NCBI RefSeq assembly: GCF_958298935.1 | Contig: NC_084941.1 | Coordinates: 12,374,001 to 12,438,000, forward strand | Direction of reading: 5' to 3' | Length of the DNA stretch: 64,000 bases | Origin: Phragmites australis | Lineage: Eukaryota > Streptophyta > Magnoliopsida > Poales > Poaceae | In this document: positions 48,060-59,344 of the stretch, in pieces | How positions within the stretch are numbered: the first letter of the stretch is position 1 | Layout: each line of letters opens with the position of its first letter | Program-made: the position numbers and the translations under genes | The notes under the pieces: generated by a model | Database searches by the model: none | Told to the model about the DNA's origin: nothing | The model's input: the letters and a program-made list of their open reading frames with translations, nothing else

Positions 48060-50230
48060 TGTAATACCAAATTTTTGGAGGAAAAAAAAATAAAAATAAA
48101 AGGAATTTGACTGCATTTTTTGACTTTTTGATCCGAGGCTCGTATGGACGATCGGAGACCGCGGTTGCGTTCATCTCGTCGAGACGAACCCATTTTGCTA
48201 TTCATATGTCCGTTCCGGGCACTTTGAGACCCGTAGCGAGCTCCATAAATTTAGACCGTTTGTTTTTTTTTTAAATAAAAAAAATAAAAAAAAGAAGAGA
48301 TAAGTACTGAACCATCCACACTCTTCTCGTGCTGCCTCGCGTTTCTTTCTTTCTTTCTCTCTCTCTCCGTCGTGGTGCGTGTCGCCCGCGTGCCGCGGCG
48401 TGCTGCTGCCGCGCGCCTACGAGCCGCCGCCGACGTACGTGCTGCGCGCCGCTGTCGTGCGCCGTCGTCGCTGCCGCGAGCCGCCGTGTGCCTGCGAGCC
48501 GGGCCGCCGCCGTTGCTCTCTCTGTGTCGCTGCTAGCTGCTGCACAGAAGAAGCAAGCAAGAACCAGCAAAGAAGAAAGCCAGGGAAGAAGAGAGAAAAG
48601 AAAAAAGGAGAAGAGAAAAGAAAAGAAAAAGAGAAGAAGAAAGAAGAAAGAAAAGAGCCGGCCGGGAGAGAAGCCAGGAAGAAGGAAGAAAGGAAAAAAA
48701 AAAGAGAAAAGGAAAGAGAAAAGAAAAAAGGGGAAGAAAAAAAAAAGAAAAAAAAAGGAAAAGTTGGAAATTTCGGGATTTCGTCGGATTCGTCGTCAAT
48801 CTTTCGAAGGCGATTTCTCGGTAATTTCTGGATATTTGTGATTTGATTAAATCAAATCAATCAATTCCTGTTGTATTATTTCATGTGATCAATAGTCTGT
48901 TTCGTTTCGATAATCATTATTGATTCGAAGATACGATATCCGAGTCGAAGTATTTATTTCGATCATCAGAGCGAAGTCTAATTAGTGAGATTTTAGTTCG
49001 ACTCTGAATTGAAAATAGTGTATCATTTCATGTGATACAATTGTCTGTTCAGTTTTTCGGAATGTAGGCGTATACGTGACGTTTTCAGACGTAGAATTGA
49101 CGCTTCATATTTTATGTGTTATAAATGTGTTTTAGTTCTAATAGTATGCCTGTACAGGTGGTACTATTTTCGGACGTTCTTGATCGAATTTTCTTCATCG
49201 TCGGTAAAGGCAAGTGAATGTATTGTATGACTATGCTTTAACCTAATATTGGGTTGCCTACATTCTTTAATTTCAGTGCATTCATCTAATCTGAATGACT
49301 GATTCTGAGCTGGATACTATGTTGTTTACGTTTCTAGAAGTTTACTCGATGATTGATTTATGAAGTGCAGTAGGCACGATATGCCATTCTGCAGTTGTTC
49401 ATTAGTGTTGTATGCAATGTTTTTTTGGAAGTCTCAAGCATATTCCGGAAGTTATGTTGGTTATGCTTGAAGCACGTCATACATATACATCTCATGCATT
49501 GGAAGTTTGTCGTCGTCTTCTGGCCGCGACCGTACCGGTACAGTACCGTATGTCACCCGAGGAGGGGTACGGTGCACACCCTTACGTTACCCGAGGAGGG
49601 GTAAGGGTGAGGAGAGTATATCATGTGCATGGTTATGTCTTTTTTTGAAATTCAATGAATCATTCGCATCAAATCTTATTTCCTTTAGTTAGCTTGTATA
49701 TAGATATATATGCGGCTCTGAAGGCTTATACCAACCGAATGTTAAAATTTTTAATGTTATCGTTGGACTTGCTTAGTCATAATTGTTTCTCCTAGTGTTG
49801 GCGGTCTGTTTCATTACTAGTTTCTATTTAGAATTGTTAGCACATTCAACTGTGGCTAAATAGCTTTTTGTTAAAGTACCTTTCACTTGCTGAGATTTTT
49901 GAATCTCACCCGTGCTTTCTTTACAGGTATGTTTAGATGTTGACGTGCATTTTGGGGATGGATCTTGGTAGCTGCACACACTACCTCATCACCATGTTGA
50001 TAGCTCAACCGGTGTTATAAATGGTGGTTTTGGTGGTTTGTCATTTGCTTGGTTTATGTCGTGGTACGACGCTGGTAGCGTCGTGAAGGTTTCTATATAT
50101 ATATGCCGGTTATGTCATATACTGTCTGCCTGTGATCTCTTTTGGTCAGTTATACCGTCCTATAGAGGAAATGCCGTCAAAATTTTCTGTTTTCATATAA
50201 TTAGGCTTAGTGGTAAAGTAGGGTGTTACA
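48060..50230 (+). repeat. 5' LTR (2,171 bp)
   Basis: TGTAATACC...GTTACA. Contains a GC-rich leader (48,380-48,530), a 220-nt almost pure purine tract (48,547-48,765), twin hairpins (49543-49609) and a TGAGATT..AATCTCA hairpin (49891-49908). Compared with the 3' LTR it lacks 40 bp after position 48,450 between two GCGCGCCGCTG copies. Confidence 0.93.
49543..49609 (+). repeat. Twin hairpins with a shared loop
   Basis: Hairpin one: TACCGTAT (49544-49551) with GTACGGTG (49567-49574). Hairpin two: CACCCTTAC (49577-49585) with GTAAGGGTG (49601-49609). Both loops read GT(C/T)ACCCGAGGAGGG. The stems differ at several positions yet still pair. The same pair recurs in the 3' LTR about 6,761 bp downstream, with one loop change. 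Confidence 0.8.
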
Positions 50231-50233
50231 GCT

Positions 50234-50245
50234 TGGTATCAGAGC
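50234..50245 (+). promoter_or_regulatory. Primer-binding site
   Basis: TGGTATCAGAGC, complementary to the 3' end of initiator tRNA-Met, three bases after the 5' LTR. Confidence 0.9.
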
Positions 50246-52840
50246 CTAGGCTTTAGGTCCTACGTAATTGAATGATGAACCTGACACACTTGCACAAATA
50301 GAATGGGTATGGGATGCATTGCATTGCATACGTCTTGCTTATCTTTGTTTGCTTATGTTCACTATCTCAAATAAGTATTATTGAAGTTACTTGTTTGATA
50401 ATCCACATATTCTTTAGTGTTTTATCATTGATCTATATTGTTAAGTTGTTGGAGTCAGTTTCGTTGGAACGATGGAATTGTCAGGGCGTTAAAATGGTTA
50501 CCTTGGTCATTAGAACCTGAGAAGCTTCAGAGGATCAATAGCATAACTATTGTATGGCACTGCAGATGGGTTAAGTGGAGGGCCCCCATGATGCCTTTTC
50601 TGCATTGTCAGGTGAGGTTGACCAAGAGTTAGGTTTGCGATCCAACTATCCACATACAGAGCGAATATTTTGGGTACGAGATGGACTGGCCCCTATGTCG
50701 TTGACCCTAACTATTCGTTCTCGAAATGTCGGAGAAATGGATCGATGTGTGCCTTACCATATAAGATAAGGTGATAATGTTTTCAACCTAACCATTAGAA
50801 TGGTGTAGGATTTCTTTTCCCCATGGAGTCGGGGCAATCTTTTTGCCGATTGTGTGAAAATGTGTTGATAGTGAGATCCTAATAGGGTTCTGGGAGTTTT
50901 TCTAATCTTTTGCTAGACTTGTACCCTAGTTGTTGATGTTTTGAGGATTAGTTAACACCTCGTGTTTAAGTTGAAATGTTTACATACCTTATGTGTCAAT
51001 TTCTTTAATATCTGAGAATAATCTTTTATGGTTGGAATATCTATGCATGTTTTGAAATGATTATTTGAAGTAGTTATTTTGTTAAGTTAGCCTTTGTGGA
51101 AGAGTCCACTGGCTATGGGAGTTGGAGTCATCGATTGCGTTGCAGCGACTGATTCACGTCATAGTGACGCTAGTGGAGTGACGCCTAGGGCGTTGGTGTT
51201 GTTTAGAGGTTGTCGGAAAAATTGTGGCCTATAACATCATTATGAGGTGCTATGTTGGCGTGTCGTTATGGGAGTTGGTAGTTGAGTCTAATAAATTCTA
51301 CTCGCCGAGTAGATTCCGAAGATAAGGATTATTTGAATCTTTCCTGGCTAAGTAACCGGAGGTATCACTAGAGCCTGTTGTAGCAATTCTTCGAGTGGTT
51401 CTTCGTACGTGGTTTGCTTTGAGACTTTCTTTCTTAGATTTCATGAATTGAGTGGATCTGAAGAAGTGGCTAGATCCTGGCTTAAGATTTTCCCGCATTG
51501 GAGCAGGTTTGTGTTTGTTGCTCCAGTTTATTCTCTAAGCTGAAGTTTTAGCCAGGAAGTGTCTGGGTAGGTTTGCATACTGGAAGTTTGTTCCTATTGG
51601 GAGTAAATATCTGCTGTTACATAAAGCGATACTCTACGTACTTGGTCGCTAAGATGTCAATACGTGTTTTGAGAATAGCTTAAAATCGGTTTTATCTAAA
51701 CTCTGGTTTGAGGGAAGAGCATTGTAAATAGTAGAGTTTATTCCAGAATTTAAGTGCTGAGATTAAAGTTATGTTTGGGAGCTAAGGGTTGCTCTCCTGT
51801 TTAAAGGAGTGTTGTGAAAGAGGATGAACCATTGGGGTCTATCTTTGTAGTTTTGTTGCTGTTTAGGAGAGGGTATGCCTTCTAAGGACCCGGAGAGAAG
51901 CATTGTATACTAACGCTCAACCCGTTGACGGTAAACTGGTGTTGCAAATGGTGTTTTCTAAACTAAATTGGAGTTGGATTAACAAGGTTGAGTTTGTAGA
52001 AGTCATATTTTCAACTCTCTTCATGAGCATTCCGCAGTGATTATCTTGTCGGCTAGATTAACTGATGTCTTTTCAACTTTCGAGGAGGATGTGTCTTTGC
52101 ATGCAATTCTACTTTGAAGAAGTTGTGGTGTGGTTACCGATAGTATGACTGGTCTGGGAATGTGAGCAAGATGTGAAGTTCTTTAGTATGCCAGTTTGGC
52201 ATGTTTCTGAACGTACCGGTCAACACAGTTTATCTATTGGTCCAACTGTCTTTGGATGGAAGTGTTATGGTATTCAAGTTGGAAGGTGCAAGTCTAAACT
52301 AGTACCATAAAGGATGAGTCGTTAGATGTTTAGAAGGATTGAATTAGGCAAGTGGTTGTAATCTTCTGATCACCCCTTCTAGACATGGTGACACATCGAG
52401 ATGAGAATGACCAACTGAAGGTTTATATCTTAACGTGTGACTGTCTCTTGTGTAGATCTACTCGCACTTATATTTTTGGAGTTAGTGATGTTGGTAGAAA
52501 AGGTGAAGTATTGATGTTTCTTTAATCCTGAACCATAAAGGTTTTAAATTAATCCTCTCTGGGAAAGAGTTGAAGTTGAAGCGAAGAAGGTTTATATTCT
52601 TATTGGGGGGTTTCGACCCGAGTTTATGGAGCTAGCCAAATAATATTTTTTTGGTGTGATTGCATCCACCAAAAAGGATGTTTCTGGGCAATTAATGCCT
52701 TGGTTTTAGAACTAGTCGAAGAGAGTGTCTCATAATTGGCTGGTATAGTATTAGCAGAAATGTTGTGTGTTCTTGGATTCGTTTTCCCTTCTAAGAGTGA
52801 GAAGGCAACGGAATGGTAAAGACCGTCCAATGTAACCGAG
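50246..52840 (+). pseudogene. Unrecognisable gag/protease/RT part of the Del/Tekay element
   Basis: This stretch should encode gag, protease and most of the reverse transcriptase, but no frame longer than about 70 codons is open and no CCHC knuckle, protease DSG or RT YVDD motif was found. Only the last part (about 52,770-52,900) resembles the RT thumb, with a VTEVQSFLGFAGHY segment. Confidence 0.5.
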
Positions 52841-54654
52841 GTTCAGAGTTTTCTTGGATTCGCTGGCCATTACTGACATTCTATACAAGGTTCTTCTTTT
52901 ATTGCAAAGCCTATGATTAGACTTACCAAGAAGTGTGTTCCATTTGTATGGACTGATGAATGTGAGGTCAGTTTCCAAACATTAAAGAATAAGTTGGTGA
53001 ACGCTCCTATTTTGGCTTTGCCCGAGAGTGGTAAGCGTTTCATAGTTTACACTGATGTTTCTCGAATTGGACTTGGCTGTGTCCTTATGCAAGAAGGTCG
53101 GGTAATTGCATATGCTTCTAGACAATTGAAAACTCATGAACAGAATTATCCCACTCATGATTTAGAATTGGCTGTAGTGGTTTTTGCCTTGAAGAGTTGG
53201 AGGCATTACCTGTATGGTGAGTCATGTGATATTTTCACTGATCATAAGAGTCTCAAGTACATTTTCACTCAAAGAGATCTGAATTTGAGACAACGAAGAT
53301 GGTTAGAATTAATCGAAGACTATGATCTGACGATTCAGTATCATCCCAGAAAGGCAAATGTGGTAGCTGACGCCCTTAGTAGAACAGGTGTACCTAAAGC
53401 AATAATGTCTTTATATTCAGACTTGGATCGGATGGGGATATCTTTTTATTTTGCTGGCACTGTGCAGATAGAAACTCAAATGATCATCCAATCCGCTATA
53501 CTTGAACGTGTACGTGAAGCTCAACAGCATGATCGTCTTCTTCTAGAAGTTCGAAAGAGAATTTCGGCAGGAAAAATCAAAAGAGTTTAGTGTGGATGAG
53601 CATGGTGCAATACGTTTTAGAGGACGTCTCTGTGTACCACAGAAGGTAGATGTGAAAATGGATATATTGAGAGAAGCTCACCGGACTCCTTATACCATTC
53701 ATCCAGTGAAACCAAAATGTATCGAGATCTAAAACTAAATTTTTGGTGGAAAAGGATGAAAGTGGATATTGCTAAGTACGTTGCAGCTTGTGGTGTCTGC
53801 CAACAAGTAAAGACTAAGCATAAAAGACCTGCAGGATTAATGCAATCCTTAGAAAATCCCAGAATGGAAATGGGAACATATCACTATAGACTTTGTTGTT
53901 GGGTTGCCTCGTTCACCTCGAGGCAGAGATGCTTTTTGGGTTATCGTGGAGAAATAGTGAGGTTGTATGGTGTGCTAAAATCGATCATTTCAGATCGGGA
54001 TTCCAAATTTGTATCCCAATTTTAGCAGAGTTTGCTTATAATGATAGCTATCAAGCAAGTATTCGGATGGCTCCTTTTGAGGCCCTGTATGGCCGAAGGT
54101 GTGTTTCCCCTTTGTGTTGGGACTCTGTCGGAGAGAGATCACTACTTGGTCCAAATTTGGTCCAGCAAACCTCAGAGAAAGTATACCAAATACATCAGAA
54201 CTTGTTGACTGCTCAAAGTCAACAGAAGAGCTATGCAGATATCTGGAGACAAGACCTAGAATTTACAGTTGGTGACTATGTTCTTCACAGAGTGTCGCCA
54301 ACCAAAGGTGTTGTACGTTTTGGTATCTCTGGGAAGCTTAACCCGAGATACATTGGTCCTTTTCTAATCACAGACCGAGTAGGCAGTTTGGAATACCGTC
54401 TTGAGTTACCAGACTCAATGAGTGGAGTACATAATGTCTTTTATGTTTCTATGCTAAGAAAATATCTGAGAGACCCTGAGCATAAAATTGATGTGGAATC
54501 AATCATGATAGAGAAAGATCTGACCGTAAAGTACCACCCGATACGTATTCTGGGCTCCTCGGAGCGAGTTATGAGGAGGAGGACTATCCAGTTTGTGAGA
54601 GTCCTTTGGACAAATCAAACAGAACGAGAAGCAACTTGGGAACTTGAAGAATAA
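52840..54654 (+). pseudogene. pol remnant: RNase H, integrase (core deleted), chromodomain
   Basis: RNase H (52,913-53,590) keeps its acidic residues in [20 protein letters not shown] and VADALS. A frameshift near 53,575 separates it from the integrase zinc finger, where two His (HRTPYTIH) and two Cys (CGVC) remain around another frameshift near 53,718. The integrase core starts (ITIDFVVGLPRS, about 53,885-53,920), hits a stop near 53,960, keeps SIISDRDSKFVSQF (to 54,024), then jumps to AEFAYNDSYQASIRMAPFEAL. The stretch with the catalytic Glu is lost, so integration activity is impossible. The tail has the chromodomain-like VRVLWTNQTEREATWELEE of the Del/Tekay clade. Confidence 0.88.
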
Positions 54655-54768
54655 ATGCGCAAGAAGTATCATGAGCTCTTTGAGACTGGTGAGTCATAAG
54701 TTTTGAAATATTTTTACTTCTGTTCCATAGTTGCTATGGAAGCAGCAGAATTCGGGGACGAATTCCTT

Positions 54769-54782
54769 TAAGGGGGGGAGAA
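54769..54782 (+). promoter_or_regulatory. Polypurine tract
   Basis: AAGGGGGGGAGAA directly before the 3' LTR start at 54783; primes plus-strand DNA synthesis. Confidence 0.8.
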
Positions 54783-56991
54783 TGTAATACCAAATTTTTG
54801 GAGGAAAAAAAAATAAAAATAAAAGGAATTTGACTGCATTTTTTGACTTTTTGATCCGAGGCTCGTATGGACGATCGGAGACCGCGGTTGCGTTCATCTC
54901 GTCGAGACGAACCCATTTTGCTATTCATATGTCCGTTCCGGGCACTTTGAGACCCGTAGCGAGCTCCATAAATTTAGACCGTTTGTTTTTTTTTAAATAA
55001 AAAAAATAAAAAAAGAAGAGATAAGTACTGAACCATCCACACTCTTCTCGTGCTGCCTCGCGTTTCTTTCTTTCTTTCTCTCTCTCTCCGTCGTGGTGCG
55101 TGTCGCCCGCGTGCCGCGGCGTACTGCTGCCGCGCGCCTACGAGCCGCCGCCGCCGTACGTGCTGCGCGCCGCTGGCACTCGCCGCCGTGCGCTGCTGCT
55201 GCGTGCGCGCCGCTGTCGTGCGCCGTCGTCGCTGCCGCGAGCCGCCGTGTGCCTGCGAGCCGGGCCGCCGCCGTTGCTCTCTCTGTGTCGCTGCTAGCTG
55301 CTGCACAGAAGAAGCAAGCAAGAACCAGCAAAGAAGAAAGCCAGGGAAGAAGAGAGAAAAGAAAAAAGGAGAAGAGAAAAGAAAAGAAAAAGAGAAGAAG
55401 AAAGAAGAAAGAAAAGAGCCGGCCGGGAGAGAAGCCAGGAAGAAGGAAGAAAGGAAAAAAAAAAGAGAAAAGGAAAGAGAAAAGAAAAAAGGGGAAGAAA
55501 AAAAAAAGAAAAAAAAAGGAAAAGTTGGAAATTTCGGGATTTCGTCGGATTCGTCGTCAATCTTTCGAAGGCGATTTCTCGGTAATTTCTGGATATTTGT
55601 GATTTGATTAAATCAAATCAATCAATTCCTGTTGTATTATTTCATGTGATCAATAGTCTGTTTCGTTTCGATAATCATTATTGATTCGAAGATACGATAT
55701 CCGAGTCGAAGTATTTATTTCGATCATCAGAGCGAAGTCTAATTAGTGAGATTTTAGTTCGACTCTGAATTGAAAATAGTGTATCATTTCATGTGATACA
55801 ATTGTCTGTTCAGTTTTTCGGAATGTAGGCGTATACGTGACGTTTTCAGACGTAGAATTGACGCTTCATATTTTATGTGTTATAAATGTGTTTTAGTTCT
55901 AATAGTATGCCTGTACAGGTGGTACTATTTTCGGACGTTCTTGATCGAATTTTCTTCATCGTCGGTAAAGGCAAGTGAATGTATTGTATGACTATGCTTT
56001 AACCTAATATTGGGTTGCCTACATTCTTTAATTTCAGTGCATTCATCTAATCTGAATGACTGATTCTGAGCTGGATACTATGTTGTTTACGTTTCTAGAA
56101 GTTTACTCGATGATTGATTTATGAAGTGCAGTAGGCACGATATGCCATTCTGCAGTTGTTCATTAGTGTTGTATGCAATGTTTTTTTGGAAGTCTCAAGC
56201 ATATTCCGGAAGTTATGTTGGTTATGCTTGAAGCACGTCATACATATACATCTCATGCATTGGAAGTTTGTCGTCGTCTTCTGGCCGCGACCGTACCGGT
56301 ACAGTACCGTATGTCATCCGAGGAGGGGTACGGTGCACACCCTTACGTTACCCGAGGAGGGGTAAGGGTGAGGAGAGTATATCATGTGCATGGTTATGTC
56401 TTTTTTTGAAATTCAATGAATCATTCGCATCAAATCTTATTTCCTTTAGTTAGCTTGTATATAGATATATATGCGGCTCTGAAGGCTTATACCAACCGAA
56501 TGTTAAAATTTTTAATGTTATCGTTGGACTTGCTTAGTCATAATTGTTTCTCCTAGTGTTGGCGGTCTGTTTCATTACTAGTTTCTATTTAGAATTGTTA
56601 GCACATTCAACTGTGGCTAAATAGCTTTTTGTTAAAGTACCTTTCACTTGCTGAGATTTTTGAATCTCACCCGTGCTTTCTTTACAGGTATGTTTAGATG
56701 TTGACGTGCATTTTGGGGATGGATCTTGGTAGCTGCACACACTACCTCATCACCATGTTGATAGCTCAACCGGTGTTATAAATGGTGGTTTTGGTGGTTT
56801 GTCATTTGCTTGGTTTATGTCGTGGTACGACGCTGGTAGCGTCGTGAAGGTTTCTATATATATATGCCGGTTATGTCATATACTGTCTGCCTGTGATCTC
56901 TTTTGGTCAGTTATACCGTCCTATAGAGGAAATGCCGTCAAAATTTTCTGTTTTCATATAATTAGGCTTAGTGGTAAAGTAGGGTGTTACA
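54783..56991 (+). repeat. 3' LTR (2,209 bp)
   Basis: Same ends and content as the 5' LTR. The 38-bp greater length is explained by a 40-bp segment near 55,172-55,212 minus two single bases in homopolymers. Transcription from this LTR would read into the GDSL first exon in antisense. Confidence 0.93.
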
Positions 56992-57202
56992 AGCGTGTTC
57001 CCCGTGTCGGTGAGCGAGTCGCCAAAGCTGAAGACGCGGGCGTATCGCGCCCGGCCGTGGCCACCACCGTCGCTGTCCCACGACACGGCGGCGGCTCTGA
57101 GAAGCGCAACGGCCACGAGGAGGCGTGACAATGGCGCCATTCGCCACGACTCACGACGCCCGTGAACTCGATCGGAGCCGTGTGGTCCGTTTGTGACAAG
57201 GA

Positions 57203-57212
57203 CTTTTTATAG
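57203..57212 (-). promoter_or_regulatory. TATA box of the GDSL gene
   Basis: CTATAAAAAG on the minus strand, 63 bp upstream of the start codon, inside GC-rich sequence. It implies a short leader. Confidence 0.65.
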
Positions 57213-57400
57213 TGGCGCCGTGAGGGGCCAATCGAACGCATCGCATCCATCACCGTTGATCACGAGCGAGACGTGACGTGTTCGGATTCGTTGTTACGAC
57301 CTAGAAGCAGCAGCGGTTGCTTTGAAATCGGCGGGAGCTTTTGGAGATGAACAAAGAATTCCTTGGTTGGATTGAAAACTGATGGAACTTTTGAAGTAGG

Positions 57401-57769
57401 AACGACGAACCTTTTCAAGTGAAGTTTCAGTAGACAGATCATAACCGATTTGGGTTTAAGAAGAATGGGATTGAAGATGAATGAACATCGGCCTTGATAA
57501 AAGATCATGGACAAACTCAATTTCTTTTTAGATCTTTTGTTTGCTCTCTAAAGCACACTTGAGTGTTTTTTAGGCATGCAACACCTGATTTTTGGCACGT
57601 CTGATCGGATGTTGCATGCCTAAGAGAAAAAAAGATCTAAAAAGAAATTGAATTTGTCCACGATCTTTTATCAAGGCCGATATTCATTCATCCTCAAACC
57701 CTTTCTTCTGAAACCCAAATCGGATATGATCTATCGACTGAAACTTCACTTGAAGAGGTTCATCGTACT
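57401..57769. repeat. Long foldback (inverted repeat) upstream of the GDSL promoter
   Basis: The left arm 57401-57538 pairs with 57625-57769 at about 90 percent identity by eye. An inner stem TAGGCATGCAAC (57571-57582) pairs with 57611-57622 around a 28-nt loop, and 32 extra bases bulge from the left arm (57539-57570). Transcribed from either strand it would form a hairpin of about 370 nt. It lies about 190 bp upstream of the TATA box. It may be a small-RNA precursor or a foldback transposon. The short open frames on each strand mirror each other because of the inversion and are not evidence of genes. Confidence 0.85.
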
Positions 57770-59019
57770 AAGGATGCATCTGCATGTGCACACGCACGCA
57801 CGTATGTATGCAAGAATGTGTACCATCGCCCTGCGTAGTCCGTTGCTTCAATTCGTCTCACCTCCTGACTTGTCGACTTGTCTCTCACCCACAAGCATCG
57901 TTGCTGCTAACCGTGCGTCGTCGTCTCGCACGCGCAAAGCCACTGGACCCTGGCCGCCAATCCTCTTCGTGCCGAAAGCCGAGACACAACAGGCCAGATT
58001 CAATCTGGCTCATTTAAGTATTCAGTAAGAGGAGCACATAGCTCTTCAGTTCCGAAAATAAAGTGTCATATCAAAATCGTGACATTGTACTTTAAATATG
58101 ACCAGCAATATCTTTCTGAAATGACTTGTGCAATTCACTCTATAGATTATCCATATTCCATAGAGAGCACCAAGATAACATTGTTACAAAGACCGGCATT
58201 AAGAAAGTACAATGGATTGTGCGGGCTGATAGGCTAGTTTAAAAAAAAATCGATTCATCAAACTACTAACTATTGAGAGTACTGAGTATTTTTTTGCTAA
58301 TGTAATTTGCATGCAGACAGAGTCACCACGAGTCCACACACTGTCACACCCGTGAAATTGGATCGAAAGAAAATAAAAAAAATTGAAAGTTCTCTCTCTA
58401 CTTCCTTCTCTCTCCTCTCCGTCCATCGTCAGGATTTCTACCTCCGCAAATCTGGCGCACAGAGCATCATTACCCTACCCTCCCGACCGCCCTACTATTG
58501 TCCCGCCTCATGTGGATCTGCAGAACAATGACGGCACGGCCCCTTTCCACGAATTCAGCACGCATCATCACCGCAATCGCCTCACATCGTTGCATCGTGC
58601 AAACATGTGTGGTGCCATACCACTGCCCTGCATCACAGCGAATCCCGCATCCCGCTTTAGCCGTGACCCTCCACCGCCTCACGCCCTCGCGCTATCTTGA
58701 CGTAGAACTCCGCGCGGCGCGCCCATGTTGTCGCCTCCCTAGTCGCCTATAAGCTTGACCTCCACCCTCAGTCCCCCTCTAAGCTTGACCTCCATTTGTG
58801 CCTATCGCCATTGAGCCTCCTTCGCTGCCGATGAGTCTCCCCTCTCCATCTCTCCCTCTCTTTCTCCATTCTTCCCTTTCACTCGAGAGCACCCACGTAT
58901 CTTAGCCACTTCGCAAATTGCTGCACCAGATCTAGATCCACACCATCGTCGCTCCAATTCATTGGTCACCGTAGTCTGCCGCTGTCCTCCACCGTCACAT
59001 AGGAATTTTGATATATCTA
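57770..59019. other. No supported gene
   Basis: A CT-rich stretch at 58,385-58,430 follows a TGTCACACCCG start-like motif (58,340), which could be the remains of an LTR, but no matching end or TSD was found. Overlapping frames at 58,300-58,750 look like by-products of this composition. Confidence 0.4.
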
Positions 59020-59343
59020 AAGAGGTAACTCCCTATCTAGTACCCAAATAATTGTGAATATTATGCCTCAAAATTCTTAGTCTCTCCATAGAAGAAGAGC
59101 TCATTTTTATGAAAGTTAATTTTTAAGTAGACAATTGCTCAATGCACAAAGCAAGAGTTTTATGTTCTTGGCTTATTCCAACTCATGTTCCATAAATAAT
59201 ATAGTGTCATATGCGTATTGTAAAATAGATAAACCATCATCAATCAAATAAGGCTCAACACCCTTTATTTAGCCTTCCTCTTTTGCTCTAGATATGAGAA
59301 TGGTCAGCATATCTACAATGATATTGAACAAAATAGGTGAAAG
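59020..59343 (-). pseudogene. LINE reverse-transcriptase fragment
   Basis: On the minus strand: QQLSPILFNIIVDMLTILI and then SILQYAYDTILFMEHELE. These are the RT blocks around the YADD active site, here with Asp to Tyr in the motif. Frameshifts follow near 59,150-59,100. The upstream side is cut exactly at the copia LTR (59345). Confidence 0.75.
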
Positions 59344-59344
59344 T

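Larger units (their letters stand above)
48060..56991 (+). mobile_element. Del/Tekay-like Ty3/gypsy chromovirus, recent insertion
   Basis: Both LTRs begin TGTAATACC and end GGTGTTACA. The flanking TSD is AGCGC (48055-48059) against AGCGT (56992-56996), one change. A tRNA-Met primer site follows the 5' LTR and a purine tract precedes the 3' LTR. RNase H, integrase zinc finger, a deleted integrase core and a chromodomain-like end remain; gag and RT are hardly recognisable. The LTRs differ by about three substitutions, two 1-bp length changes in homopolymers and one 40-bp indel, so insertion was recent. The element lies antisense to the GDSL gene. Confidence 0.9.
46627..57140 (-). pseudogene. 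GDSL esterase/lipase gene, exon 1 split by a retrotransposon
   Basis: SGNH-hydrolase family enzyme, expected to be secreted and to cleave ester bonds. Exons (minus): 57140-56992 joined to 48054-47951 (exon 1, interrupted), 47852-47640, 47505-47357, 47264-46985, 46898-46627, all GT..AG. Without the insertion and one TSD copy the frame is open for 388 codons. A hydrophobic signal peptide covers residues 1-20. Catalytic blocks: GDSLTDTGN (Ser42), NFAVGG (Asn110, Gly114), GVND (Gly172, Asn174) and DGVH (Asp341, His344). Apart from the insertion I see no stop or frameshift, so inactivation is recent. A TATA box lies at 57212-57203. The 8.9-kb insert contains stops and splice signals, so a normal product is unlikely unless the insert were removed. 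Confidence 0.93.

Noticed and set aside
48329..48846. Long Arg- then Lys/Glu-rich open frames (and copies at 55050-55607)
   Set aside because: They lie inside both LTRs and come from a GC-rich block followed by an almost pure purine tract, which is open in every frame. No domain or start context supports a protein.
57260..58028. Similar small proteins on opposite strands (57520-57260 and 57648-58028)
   Set aside because: Their similarity is explained by the inverted repeat; no evidence of two genes.
58340..59001. Possible LTR from TGTCACACCCG to CCACCGTCACA
   Set aside because: TG/CA-like ends and a CT-rich leader, but the 5-bp flanks do not match and no related copy is in the window.
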